NCBI GenBank assembly: GCA_036822055.1
Contig: DAISIK010000003.1
Span: 1-64,000 of the forward strand
Direction of reading: 5' to 3'
From: DAISIK01 sp036822055
Lineage (GTDB): Bacteria; Verrucomicrobiota; Verrucomicrobiia; Opitutales; Puniceicoccaceae
Length of the DNA stretch: 64,000 nucleotides
Shown: positions 52,238 to 59,681 of the stretch, piece by piece
Numbering within the stretch: position 1 is the stretch's first letter
Layout of the letters: each line of letters starts with the position of its first letter
Notes under the pieces: model-generated
What the model was told of the DNA's origin: nothing
Database searches by the model: none
What the model saw: the letters and a program-made list of their open reading frames with translations, nothing else
Program-made: the position numbers and the translations under genes

Positions 52238-53243
52238 GTTCGTTCTCCGGTCAGCAGTTCTCTTTGTTCTTCTCAGGTCAATCAGTTCAGGCGCAGCTGA
52301 GGTCGGCGCATGGATCGATCTTCAGGAGATAGAGAATGATTTTGAACTTAGGCGGATGACTCTGGAGGGAGGCGGCGATGTCGGAATGCGCCTCTTTAGC
52401 TTGGGTAGGCAAATTGATCTGGAACTTGGTAGCCAGGTCGCCAAGGTTAACGGGGTCCGCATCCATCTCGCTCAACCGCTCCGGCTTGAGGGGAATCGCA
52501 CTGTCCTTCTTCGGCTCGATTGGGAAACTGCGATCCGCCCACTTTTGAGCCTTGCCGGGCAAAACCTGGAGACCCTTCGACCGCCGGTCCATATATGGAT
52601 CGATCCTGGCCACGGGGGGAAAGATGGCGGTGCCGAGAACACCACCCTTGGGCTTCTAGAAAAGAACCTCACCCTGGGAGTGGCTCTGCTTCTTGAAAAA
52701 CGCCTGCTCGAGAGAGGCTATACGGTGGATTTTACGCGCCGGGATGACCGCTTTATCCCTCTGGCAGAGCGCAGTCTAATGGCCAACGCCGGAGGAGCCG
52801 ACCTCTTCCTGAGCATCCACTTCAACGCCTGGTACGACGATAAAGTTGCCGGGGTAGAAACCTTCGTCCTACCTCCGGCAACCCTTCCTTCGACGGATGC
52901 TGGTTCCGGGGATTCGGCTGGCGAAGCATTCGCCGGAAACCGTTTCGACACTTTGAACACACTCTTCGCTTATCACCTCCAGCGAAATTTGCTTTTAGGG
53001 ACCGAGGATTTGGATCGAGGGGTCAAACGGGCCAAGTTCGCAGTCCTGAAAAATCTGGACTGTCCGGGTGCTTTGGTTGAATTGGGGTTTTTGACCCACC
53101 CGGAAAGTGGCGCGCGCTTCCTCTCTCCGAACGGTTTGGACCGATTGGCCCGAATGCTCGCCGAGGGGATCGATCAGTATGCCGGAGAGGTTCGAAGGGC
53201 CACTGGAGCAGCTGCTGAAAATCCCGTCGGCAGCAGCCGCTGA
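52212..53243 (+). CDS. N-acetylmuramoyl-L-alanine amidase (Amidase_3)
   Basis: A 343-residue exported enzyme. A signal-like segment (LIGRFVLRSAVLFVLL) is followed by a small beta-rich domain (about 30-115) with AKVNGVRIHLAQPL, which resembles the copper-amine-oxidase N-terminal-like module common in cell-wall proteins. The Amidase_3 domain has WIDPGHGGKDGGA (zinc His134), LGLLEKNLTL (Glu150), LFLSIHFNAW (His203) and ALVELGFLTH (catalytic Glu). It cuts peptides from glycan strands in peptidoglycan. The ATG at 52212 or 52215 overlaps infC by about 25 bases. It is convergent with the zinc operon. Confidence 0.9.
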   Translation: MMPARLIGRFVLRSAVLFVLLRSISSGAAEVGAWIDLQEIENDFELRRMTLEGGGDVGMRLFSLGRQIDLELGSQVAKVNGVRIHLAQPLRLEGNRTVLLRLDWETAIRPLLSLAGQNLETLRPPVHIWIDPGHGGKDGGAENTTLGLLEKNLTLGVALLLEKRLLERGYTVDFTRRDDRFIPLAERSLMANAGGADLFLSIHFNAWYDDKVAGVETFVLPPATLPSTDAGSGDSAGEAFAGNRFDTLNTLFAYHLQRNLLLGTEDLDRGVKRAKFAVLKNLDCPGALVELGFLTHPESGARFLSPNGLDRLARMLAEGIDQYAGEVRRATGAAAENPVGSSR

Positions 53244-53285
53244 CTCTCGGCCCGAACCGCTGAGCAGGAGGGGGAAGGAACCAAA

Positions 53286-54146
53286 TTAATGGGGTCTTGG
53301 CGGACGCTGTAGCATCGCCCAGAAAGCTCCATAACGGGGACTAAAAAGGTAGGCGAGGATGACCCCGGCGGAGAGCAGGATGGCAATGGTGGCTCCGATG
53401 CGAAGGTTAAGCAAGTAGGCGAGGATCACTCCAGAGGCAGCGATGATTGCACCAACGACGCCTCCACCCCAAATCAGACTGGCGGGAGAGTTGGCGAATT
53501 GGCGAATGATGGCAGCCGGGGCAACCAACATGGCCACGGAAAGGATGCAACCAACTGCCTGAATCGAAGTGACTAATCCGAGGATGATCAATCCGGTGAG
53601 GAGGTAGCCGAGACGGCGTACTTGAATTCCCTGGCTGGCCGCGATGTTTGGCTCGAAAAGCGTGATGATGATCGGTCGGTGAAAAATCGTCAGGCCGACC
53701 AGAATGAGAACCGAGGCGGCGTAGGAAGTGATCAGGTCTGCATTGGATTGCGCTAGAATATTCCCGAAGAGCCAATCCTCGAGTTGAACCTTGATGGGCA
53801 TGACCTCGATCAGGAGTAGACCAACGGCAAAGGCACCAGTGTAGAGAACGGCCAGAGCGGTCCCGTCATCCAGCCGGGAGGTCCGCGAGAGAAAGAAGGC
53901 ACCAATGCCGACGAGGAGGGCTGAAAACAACCCGCCAAGAAAGGCCGTGGCGGCACTCAGGCCACCAATCAGGACCGCCAGAGCAATGCCCGGCAGAAGC
54001 GCATGGGACATCGAACCGACGACCAGTGCAGAACGGCGGATAACGATGTAACCGCTGAGAAATCCGTTGGCAAATCCCACCACCAGAGCAGTCCAAAGGG
54101 CGCGCTGAAGGAAGGGATGCTGCAAGGGGGCAAGAAGTTCATTCAT
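53286..54146 (-). CDS. znuB: Zinc/manganese ABC transporter permease (ZnuB-like)
   Basis: A 286-residue protein with about eight spans, ABC-3 family. GFANGFLSGYIVIRRSALV near the N terminus and SMSHALLPGIALA are the family's conserved segments. QAVGCILSVAMLVAPAAIIR corresponds to the conserved region near the end. It forms the channel that imports the metal. Its start overlaps the ATPase stop by four bases (ATGA). Zinc is preferred over manganese because of the His-rich proteins in the same operon. Confidence 0.88.
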   Translation of the reverse strand: MNELLAPLQHPFLQRALWTALVVGFANGFLSGYIVIRRSALVVGSMSHALLPGIALAVLIGGLSAATAFLGGLFSALLVGIGAFFLSRTSRLDDGTALAVLYTGAFAVGLLLIEVMPIKVQLEDWLFGNILAQSNADLITSYAASVLILVGLTIFHRPIIITLFEPNIAASQGIQVRRLGYLLTGLIILGLVTSIQAVGCILSVAMLVAPAAIIRQFANSPASLIWGGGVVGAIIAASGVILAYLLNLRIGATIAILLSAGVILAYLFSPRYGAFWAMLQRPPRPH

Positions 54147-54958
54147 GGGGCGGCTTCGCTGGAGAGATAGTGACGCAGCACCTCCGAGACCTCGCCAAAG
54201 GCAATTGGTTGGGTGCGCAAAAGGAGGGCGAGGTCGAAGTGCTCCTGGATTGAACCGACCTCGTGAATCGAAGTGAGGACGAGGTGCCCGCGATCTGCAA
54301 GTTGCCGGAGGACCTGGTTGAGGCGCTTCGTCGCTTCCTGGTCCAGACCGCCAAAAGGCTCGTCGAGGAGCAGAACCTTGGCCTCTCCGGCCAGGGCGCG
54401 GGCGAGGAAGGCCCGCTGTTGCTGGCCTCCAGAGAGTTCACTGATCTGGCGATCGGCGAGTTCCCTGAGGTCGAGCAAGTCAAGGGCCTGATCAACGGCT
54501 TGATGGTCGGCTCTGCGAAACCTGCGCCAGGATTTCAGGATAGGGAAGCGTCCCATTTCGACCAACCCTCGCACTGAGAGGGGGAAGTTCCAGTCGACCT
54601 CCTCCCGCTGGGGAAGATAGGCGAATTCCCTCTGGCGGACGGCCGGAGTGAGAGGAGCTCCCCTCCAAAGGATTTTGCCACTCGGCTTGGAGACCAGCCC
54701 AGCCAAGGTCTTTAAAAGGGTGCTCTTCCCTGCACCATTCGGTCCGAGAAGGGCGCAAAGGTCTCCGGGCCGCAGCGCAAGGGAGACTCCTGAGAGGGCA
54801 CAGATTGAACCGTAGTGGACGTGGAGATCAATGACCTCCAAACGGTGCTCCGGATCTGCCCTGGAGGAAGCCAAGGAACGAGACCCGGCATGGGGAGGGA
54901 TGGCAATTTCCTCGGGTTGAGGAGGGTGGTCCATGGACGGATTGCTGGTAATCTTCAA
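54143..54958 (-). CDS. znuC: Zinc ABC transporter ATPase (ZnuC-like)
   Basis: A 271-residue ATPase. Walker A is GPNGAGKST (72-80), the signature is LSGGQQQR, Walker B is VLLLDEPFGGLD and the switch His is in TSIHE. LPQREEVDWNFPLSV is the Q-loop region typical of metal transporters. About 38 extra residues precede the domain; a second Met nine residues in is an alternative start. It is coupled by ATGA to both the upstream unknown gene and znuB. Confidence 0.88.
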   Translation of the reverse strand: MKITSNPSMDHPPQPEEIAIPPHAGSRSLASSRADPEHRLEVIDLHVHYGSICALSGVSLALRPGDLCALLGPNGAGKSTLLKTLAGLVSKPSGKILWRGAPLTPAVRQREFAYLPQREEVDWNFPLSVRGLVEMGRFPILKSWRRFRRADHQAVDQALDLLDLRELADRQISELSGGQQQRAFLARALAGEAKVLLLDEPFGGLDQEATKRLNQVLRQLADRGHLVLTSIHEVGSIQEHFDLALLLRTQPIAFGEVSEVLRHYLSSEAAP

Positions 54959-55386
54959 TCAAGAGTGAAGGAGAGCCGACCCTGGTTTTGATGAGAGAGC
55001 CACAAGGTTTTCTCCATTGCGGGCCGGGCATCCCGTTCAAGGCGGAAGCGGACGGCGACGGGAGTTTCAGTTGAGGCTGGGAAGACGATCTCCACACGAA
55101 GACTCTCACTCCCTGCGCGGTCAAGCAAGGTTTCCCCGCGCTGGGGTGGGTAGGGGAGGACTACGGTTCCATCGGCAGAGCCGTGAAACGTCAACCGAAG
55201 CTCCTCAACGGCAGCAGTGGCTTCCCACTCAATGAATAGTTCCTCCGGAGTGGGGTCTGGAGTTGGGCCGGTAGACATTGGGGACCCAGCCTCTGAAGTA
55301 GGAGCGAGAATGGCATGGAGCCAATATCCCGAGATCCCAAATAGAAGTGCCAAAATTACAAGCTGAAGGGGCGGCCAGTTCCTCAC
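54955..55386 (-). CDS. Single-span protein of unknown function inside the zinc operon
   Basis: A 143-residue protein with one N-terminal span (about 7-27), a Pro/Thr-rich linker and a beta-rich domain (about 50-143) with FIEWEATAAVEELRLTFHG and VAVRFRLERDARP. It contains no His-rich run, unlike its neighbours. The fold pattern would fit a small immunoglobulin-like domain. It sits between znuA and znuC and overlaps znuC by ATGA, so it is probably co-translated and may assist the transporter in the periplasm. I do not recognise the family. Confidence 0.65.
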   Translation of the reverse strand: MRNWPPLQLVILALLFGISGYWLHAILAPTSEAGSPMSTGPTPDPTPEELFIEWEATAAVEELRLTFHGSADGTVVLPYPPQRGETLLDRAGSESLRVEIVFPASTETPVAVRFRLERDARPAMEKTLWLSHQNQGRLSFTLD

Positions 55387-55406
55387 CAGTTCAGACGTTT
55401 AGAACC

Positions 55407-56327
55407 TTACTGAGCCGTGGCAAGTGCCGAAACGATGGTCCCGACGTTGTGGCGGACGAGGTCCTCGTAGGAAAAATCCGCCGGGATACCGGTGCCACCC
55501 GGGTAAAGCGGGCCAGCCAGCTTTACTTTGGCCTCTCTTGAAACCCGTTCGACGAGGATGGGATTGACCGAGGACTCGTAGAAGACAACCGGGACCCCCG
55601 ACTTCCGAATGTTATCCATGATGGCTGCAAGGGTTCTGGGTCCCGGCATTTCCTGATGGCTGATGCCCTGAATGGGGACCGCCTCGAAACCATAGGCAGC
55701 GCAGAAGTAGCCAAACGAGTGATGGGCTGAGGCGATGATGCGGTTCTTTTTCGGGACCGAAGAGACTTCAGAGCGAACCCAGCGGTCCAAATCGTTGAGC
55801 GAATCGCGCAACGCTTTGCTCCGCGACCGATAGAGGGCCCGATTATCGGGATCAGCCTCGCTCAGAGCCTGCTCAATGGTTCGTGCAGCGCGCCGCATAT
55901 GCTGCACATCGTGCCACCAGTGGGGATCAAGGACGCCGTGACTGTGGCCGGCGTGATCATGGCCGTGGTGGTGATGATCTGCATTCTCCTGCTGGAAGAG
56001 AAGGGAGGGAATCGTTCGCCCGACGTCCACTACTTTTTGAACGCTGCTCAGGTTGTCCGTCAGCTTGTTCAAGTAAGAGGCTTCCAGACCCTTGCCTGAA
56101 ATGAGGATGAGCTTTACCTCCGAGATAAGGGCAAAATCCCGTGGCTTGGGTTCGAAAATATGGACATCATCCGAGCTGTCGAGAATCTGAAAGAGCGTCA
56201 CTTGGTCGCCACCAATCCTTCCAGCCAGATCGGCGATGAGCGGGTGCAGGGTGGCAATTTTGATGTTCCCGGAGAGGCAGGAGACGGTTGCGAAGAGGGC
56301 CAGAATGGCTGTGGAAAGTTTCTTCAT
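55407..56327 (-). CDS. znuA: Periplasmic zinc-binding protein (ZnuA-like)
   Basis: A 306-residue cluster 9 solute-binding protein with a signal peptide (AILALFATVSCLSG). Metal-ligand candidates are His28 in TLHPLIADLA, the His in DPHWWHDVQHM, and the first His of SAHHSFGYF. The His-rich loop at about 117-130 (DHHHHGHDHAGHSH) is a hallmark of zinc-specific ZnuA proteins, as opposed to manganese ones. It lies just downstream of the barrel gene (23 bases) and upstream of the rest of the transporter. Zur control is likely but no Zur box was identified. Confidence 0.9.
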   Translation of the reverse strand: MKKLSTAILALFATVSCLSGNIKIATLHPLIADLAGRIGGDQVTLFQILDSSDDVHIFEPKPRDFALISEVKLILISGKGLEASYLNKLTDNLSSVQKVVDVGRTIPSLLFQQENADHHHHGHDHAGHSHGVLDPHWWHDVQHMRRAARTIEQALSEADPDNRALYRSRSKALRDSLNDLDRWVRSEVSSVPKKNRIIASAHHSFGYFCAAYGFEAVPIQGISHQEMPGPRTLAAIMDNIRKSGVPVVFYESSVNPILVERVSREAKVKLAGPLYPGGTGIPADFSYEDLVRHNVGTIVSALATAQ

Positions 56328-56350
56328 TGAACAGGAATCCCCGAGGAGAA

Positions 56351-57788
56351 TCAGTGGATATGGGCCCCCCAGGAGAAGGAGAGCTGAATCCAGACGCTGT
56401 GCTCCTCGTCGTCGGGAAGAATGTCGAAGTTATATTGAGCGCGAAGGTGGGCGTTGCGCTGTTTGGTAAGGTAGTAGGTGGCGGCTGGTGAGATCCTCCA
56501 GCGTTCGTCGAGATCGGCCTCGGAGGAACCGGAGACGTAATCGAGCCTGCCACCGAGGTCGAGCTTCTGGTTGGGTCGGTAGATTGCTTCGGTGAAGAAG
56601 CCAAACTCTGAGGTGTCGATGGAGTCGCCACCATTTCCTCCGTGATCATGGTCGTCTTCATCTTCGTGGTCGTGATCCTCACCGTGATCCCGCGCCTTGA
56701 GGGTACGCCAATAGAAGTCGGTCCGCCAGGTCAAGCTGCGACCGCCCGGCTCAAAACCATTTTCCGACCAATTGTACTCGGTCCCGATGTTCAAGATGTA
56801 GTTGGTCTTGCCAGCCTCGTTTTCACCAGCTGCGATTCCGATGAACGGCGACCAGCGGTGGAAGTCATTGTAGTGCCAGCGCCCCAGCAGGCGAGCGGAG
56901 GCAAAGGTGTCCTCAAAGAGAAATGCATCCTCTTCGAAGTGGTCACCGCCGTGATGATGGTCGTGGTCGTGGTCACCATCGTGCCCGTGGTCATGATCGT
57001 NNNNNNNNNNNNNNNNNNNNNNNNNNNNNNNNNNNNNNNNNNNNNNNNNNNNNNNNNNNNNNNNNNNNNNNNNNNNNNNNNNNNNNNNNNNNNNNNNNNN
57101 CGTGGTCATGATCGTCGTCGTGATCGTGGTCATGGGCGGCAGCCTGGCCGACGGCGAAGGCAAAGGCTAATCCCGATCTGGGATTCTGGACGCCGAGGAG
57201 GACCTCTGCCCCCTCGGTACGAAGACCTCCCTCACCCAGAAAACGATTGAGGACGATTGGGGTATCGACGAAAGAACGTTCGTGCTGGTGAACGGAGTTC
57301 AGACTCCCGAAGTGGTTGAGGAAGCGACCTGCCCGGATCCCGTTGTTTTTTGCCTGATCGTGGATGGCAGCGTAGACCTCCTCGAATTCCCCCTCGAAAG
57401 AGTCGTCATCTTCGAGATGAAGGGCATAAATGGCAGTTCCGGAGAGAAAATCGCCGATAAGGAGCGTTCCTGAAAACTCGAGAAATTGGAGGTCGAGGCC
57501 CGTATCGTCGGGATCGTGTTCGCCACCTTGGAGCGAGGTAATGTCGTCCGCAGTACTGTCGCCGACAACCCCGGCCAAATTGATCGAGGGAAACAGCCGA
57601 ACGCTGCCATCTGGCGAAGAAAGAACGAAACCATCCCCGCTAACCCAATCGATCTCGACTGGATCCTGACCGGTGGTAAAGCCCTCGACGGCTGCTAACG
57701 GTATCCCGGCGCACAGCGAAAGGACGGCTCCCTGTGCCATCATTTTCTGCAAAAACGGTAAGGTGGGTATAACTCTTGATCGGGTCAT
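56351..57788 (-). CDS. His/Asp-rich outer-membrane barrel of the zinc operon (cut by an assembly gap)
   Basis: The gene starts at 57788 and its 3' part ends at 56351; a 100-N gap lies at 57001-57100. Both parts read on the minus strand but are out of frame as written. The bases at 56986-57000 and 57101-57115 are identical (cgtggtcatgatcgt); overlapping them leaves 1323 bases, 441 codons, one frame. The protein has a signal, a porin-like pattern (IRAGRFLNHFGSLNSVHQHE, alternating strands), His/Asp-rich loops around the gap and near the end (HGEDHDHEDEDDHDHGG), and a final strand at the C terminus. It probably binds or admits zinc across the outer membrane. An inner ATG (57743) is a possible start. 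Confidence 0.75.
57001..57100. other. Assembly gap of 100 N inside the barrel gene
   Basis: A round-number run of N, so its length is a placeholder. Both edges lie in His/Asp codon repeats and share 15 identical bases, so the assembler probably failed on the repeat. The true distance may be zero, or a longer repeat may be missing. Confidence 0.95.
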
Positions 57789-57899
57789 TATTGCAAATGG
57801 TTGGCGATTAAGAAGCGGGCGTCAACGATAAAGTTGATGGTTGGAACCACCGCTTGGTTGCTCCTTAAACCCTTTCTCTGTGGATCGTAGAAGGAGGTC

Positions 57900-57930
57900 G
57901 TTCAAGATTTCGGCAGACCGAATCTTGAAC
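57900..57930. promoter_or_regulatory. Inverted repeat with 13-pair stem between the barrel gene and fumC
   Basis: GTTCAAGATT (57900-57909), one bulged T, and CGG pair with CCG and AATCTTGAAC (57918-57930) around a CAGA loop. No T-run follows on either strand, so it is not a classic terminator. It lies downstream of fumC and upstream of the zinc operon, so it could end fumC transcripts or act as an operator. Confidence 0.45.
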
Positions 57931-57970
57931 GCACAATACGCTCGGGCATCTCAGATGAGTCGCCAGGAAT

Positions 57971-57987
57971 CCGGTTTGGCAAACCGG
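57971..57987. promoter_or_regulatory. Near-continuous 17-base palindrome
   Basis: CCGGTTTGGCAAACCGG has 8-base arms around one base, too tight for a hairpin, which favours a protein-binding site. A perfect 10-base palindrome, ATTGGCCAAT, follows at 58011-58020. Both lie in the 281-base gap between fumC and the zinc operon. They do not resemble a known Zur box that I can recall. Confidence 0.4.
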
Positions 57988-58069
57988 GGAGACCCGCCCT
58001 CGGTACCTGGATTGGCCAATCGAGTTCTGCGAAGTCCCCCGGGGCGAGGCAATCCACCCTGAGAGCCGG

Positions 58070-59455
58070 TCAGGCGCTGGGCGAAATCATGCTCACGGGG
58101 TCGAGCGCCTTGTCGAGGGTGGCCGGGTCGAGCAGTTTCTCCTCAAGGACGACCTCCCGAAGGGTCTTATTCTCTTGAAAAGCCCGCTTGGCGACCTTGG
58201 CAGCATTATCGTATCCAATAAATGGATTCAAGGCGGTTACCAGCATGAGCGATCGATCGACGAGGGATTTACAGGTTTCCTCATTGGCCTGGATACCGCG
58301 CACGCACTTCTCATCAAAAGTAGCTGCCCCGTTGGCCAGGACGGAGATCGACTCGTGGAGGGCGTAAGCAATGAGGGGGATGGTTACGTTGAGTTCAAAA
58401 TGACCGTCCCGCCCGCAAAGCACGACCATATTGCTCAATCCAATAGCATATATGGAGGCCTGGACGAGCATCTCGGACATCACCGGATTGACCTTGCCCG
58501 GCATGATGGAGGAGCCGGGCTGGGTGGATGGAAGGGAGATTTCCCCGAGACCTGAACGGGGTCCGGAACCAAGCAGGCGAATGTCGTTGGCGATCTTGGT
58601 CAGGCTGGAAGCGATGGTGGCGAGCAGCCCGGCCACTTCCACGGAGTCATCACGACCCGCCTGGGCCTCAAAATGATTATCTGCCTCGCGAAAGGCGATG
58701 CCGGTGAGCTCGGTGAGAAGTTTAGCGACCTTGGCCGGGAAAGCAGGGTGGCAGTTGATGCCGGTACCCACAGCGGTTCCCCCAATGGCGAGTTCGGTGA
58801 GCGCGGTGATCGCTTTCTGCGTCCGTACAATCGCCTTGCGGACCTGGGCGGCGTAGCCGGAAAACTCCTGCCCGAGGGTGAGTGGGGTGGCGTCCATGAG
58901 ATGGGTGCGCCCGATCTTGACGACGCTAGCGAAGCTGGCGGCTTTTGCTTCCAGACCTTCGGCGAGAACCGTGAGGGCGGGGATGAGTTTTTCCTGCAGA
59001 GCGCAAGCTACGCTGACGTGGAGAGCAGTGGGAACAATATCGTTGGAGGACTGGCCAAGGTTGACGTCGTCGTTGGGGTGGATGGGTGTCTTCGAGCCGA
59101 TCGGGTTGCCCGTAAAGGTGCAGGCCAGATTGGAAACCACCTCGTTGATGTTCATGTTTGTAGAAGTTCCGGAGCCGGTTTGGAAAACATCGACTGGGAA
59201 ATGATGGTGGTGTTGTCCGGCGATGATCTCATCGCAGGCGCGGGTGATCAGATCCGCTTTCTCGGTGGAGAGGCGGCCGAGATCCTCGTTGGCTCGAGCG
59301 CAAGCCAGTTTGACCGTGGCAATTCCCTTGATAAAAGCCTCGGGCATCTGATGGCCACTAATCGGGAAATTGAGAACCGCCCGTTGGGTCGAAGCTCCGA
59401 AGAGAGCGTCCTCCGAGACGGGCAACTCGCCCATGGAATCTTTTTCAATACGCAT
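58070..59455 (-). CDS. fumC: Class II fumarate hydratase
   Basis: A 461-residue enzyme of standard length. The class signature GSSIMPGKVNP lies near residues 314-324. TGSGTSTNMNINEV and GRTHLMDATPLTLGQEF are the other two conserved regions that complete the active site between subunits. It converts fumarate to malate in the citric acid cycle and needs no iron-sulfur cluster. The ATG at 59455 is the first in frame near the conserved N terminus (IEKDSMGE). It is divergent from bamA, and about 226 bases between them should hold both promoters. Confidence 0.96.
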   Translation of the reverse strand: MRIEKDSMGELPVSEDALFGASTQRAVLNFPISGHQMPEAFIKGIATVKLACARANEDLGRLSTEKADLITRACDEIIAGQHHHHFPVDVFQTGSGTSTNMNINEVVSNLACTFTGNPIGSKTPIHPNDDVNLGQSSNDIVPTALHVSVACALQEKLIPALTVLAEGLEAKAASFASVVKIGRTHLMDATPLTLGQEFSGYAAQVRKAIVRTQKAITALTELAIGGTAVGTGINCHPAFPAKVAKLLTELTGIAFREADNHFEAQAGRDDSVEVAGLLATIASSLTKIANDIRLLGSGPRSGLGEISLPSTQPGSSIMPGKVNPVMSEMLVQASIYAIGLSNMVVLCGRDGHFELNVTIPLIAYALHESISVLANGAATFDEKCVRGIQANEETCKSLVDRSLMLVTALNPFIGYDNAAKVAKRAFQENKTLREVVLEEKLLDPATLDKALDPVSMISPSA

Positions 59456-59681
59456 CCCTCTTCAGTGATGTTTGCTAATAGCGAGCGCGAGCAGAAAAAC
59501 ATAAATTTCTAGCATGGAGCCCATTTGAGGGGTGGGGGATAACGTGTTTCCGGGGTAGTCTCAGCCGAGCACTGAACCGGAGGGCGCGAGGCGCCTGGCA
59601 GGGATTGGGAAAACGATTCGATTAGGCGATTGATCCCGAGAAAAGTTTTTCCCAAGCTGACGGGAATTGCATTTTCTCAGG

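Noticed and set aside
56600..57160. Repetitive GTC/ATG-rich DNA as a CRISPR or satellite array
   Set aside because: The repeats are irregular His/Asp codons within a coding frame, without constant repeat and spacer lengths.
56351..57788. Barrel gene as a pseudogene because its two parts are in different frames
   Set aside because: The frame difference equals that made by the 100-N placeholder plus a duplicated 15-base edge; merging the edges restores one frame.
58673..59512. Long plus-strand open frame across fumC
   Set aside because: It is fully antisense to fumC, which has all class II fumarase signatures; the antisense product is not recognisable.
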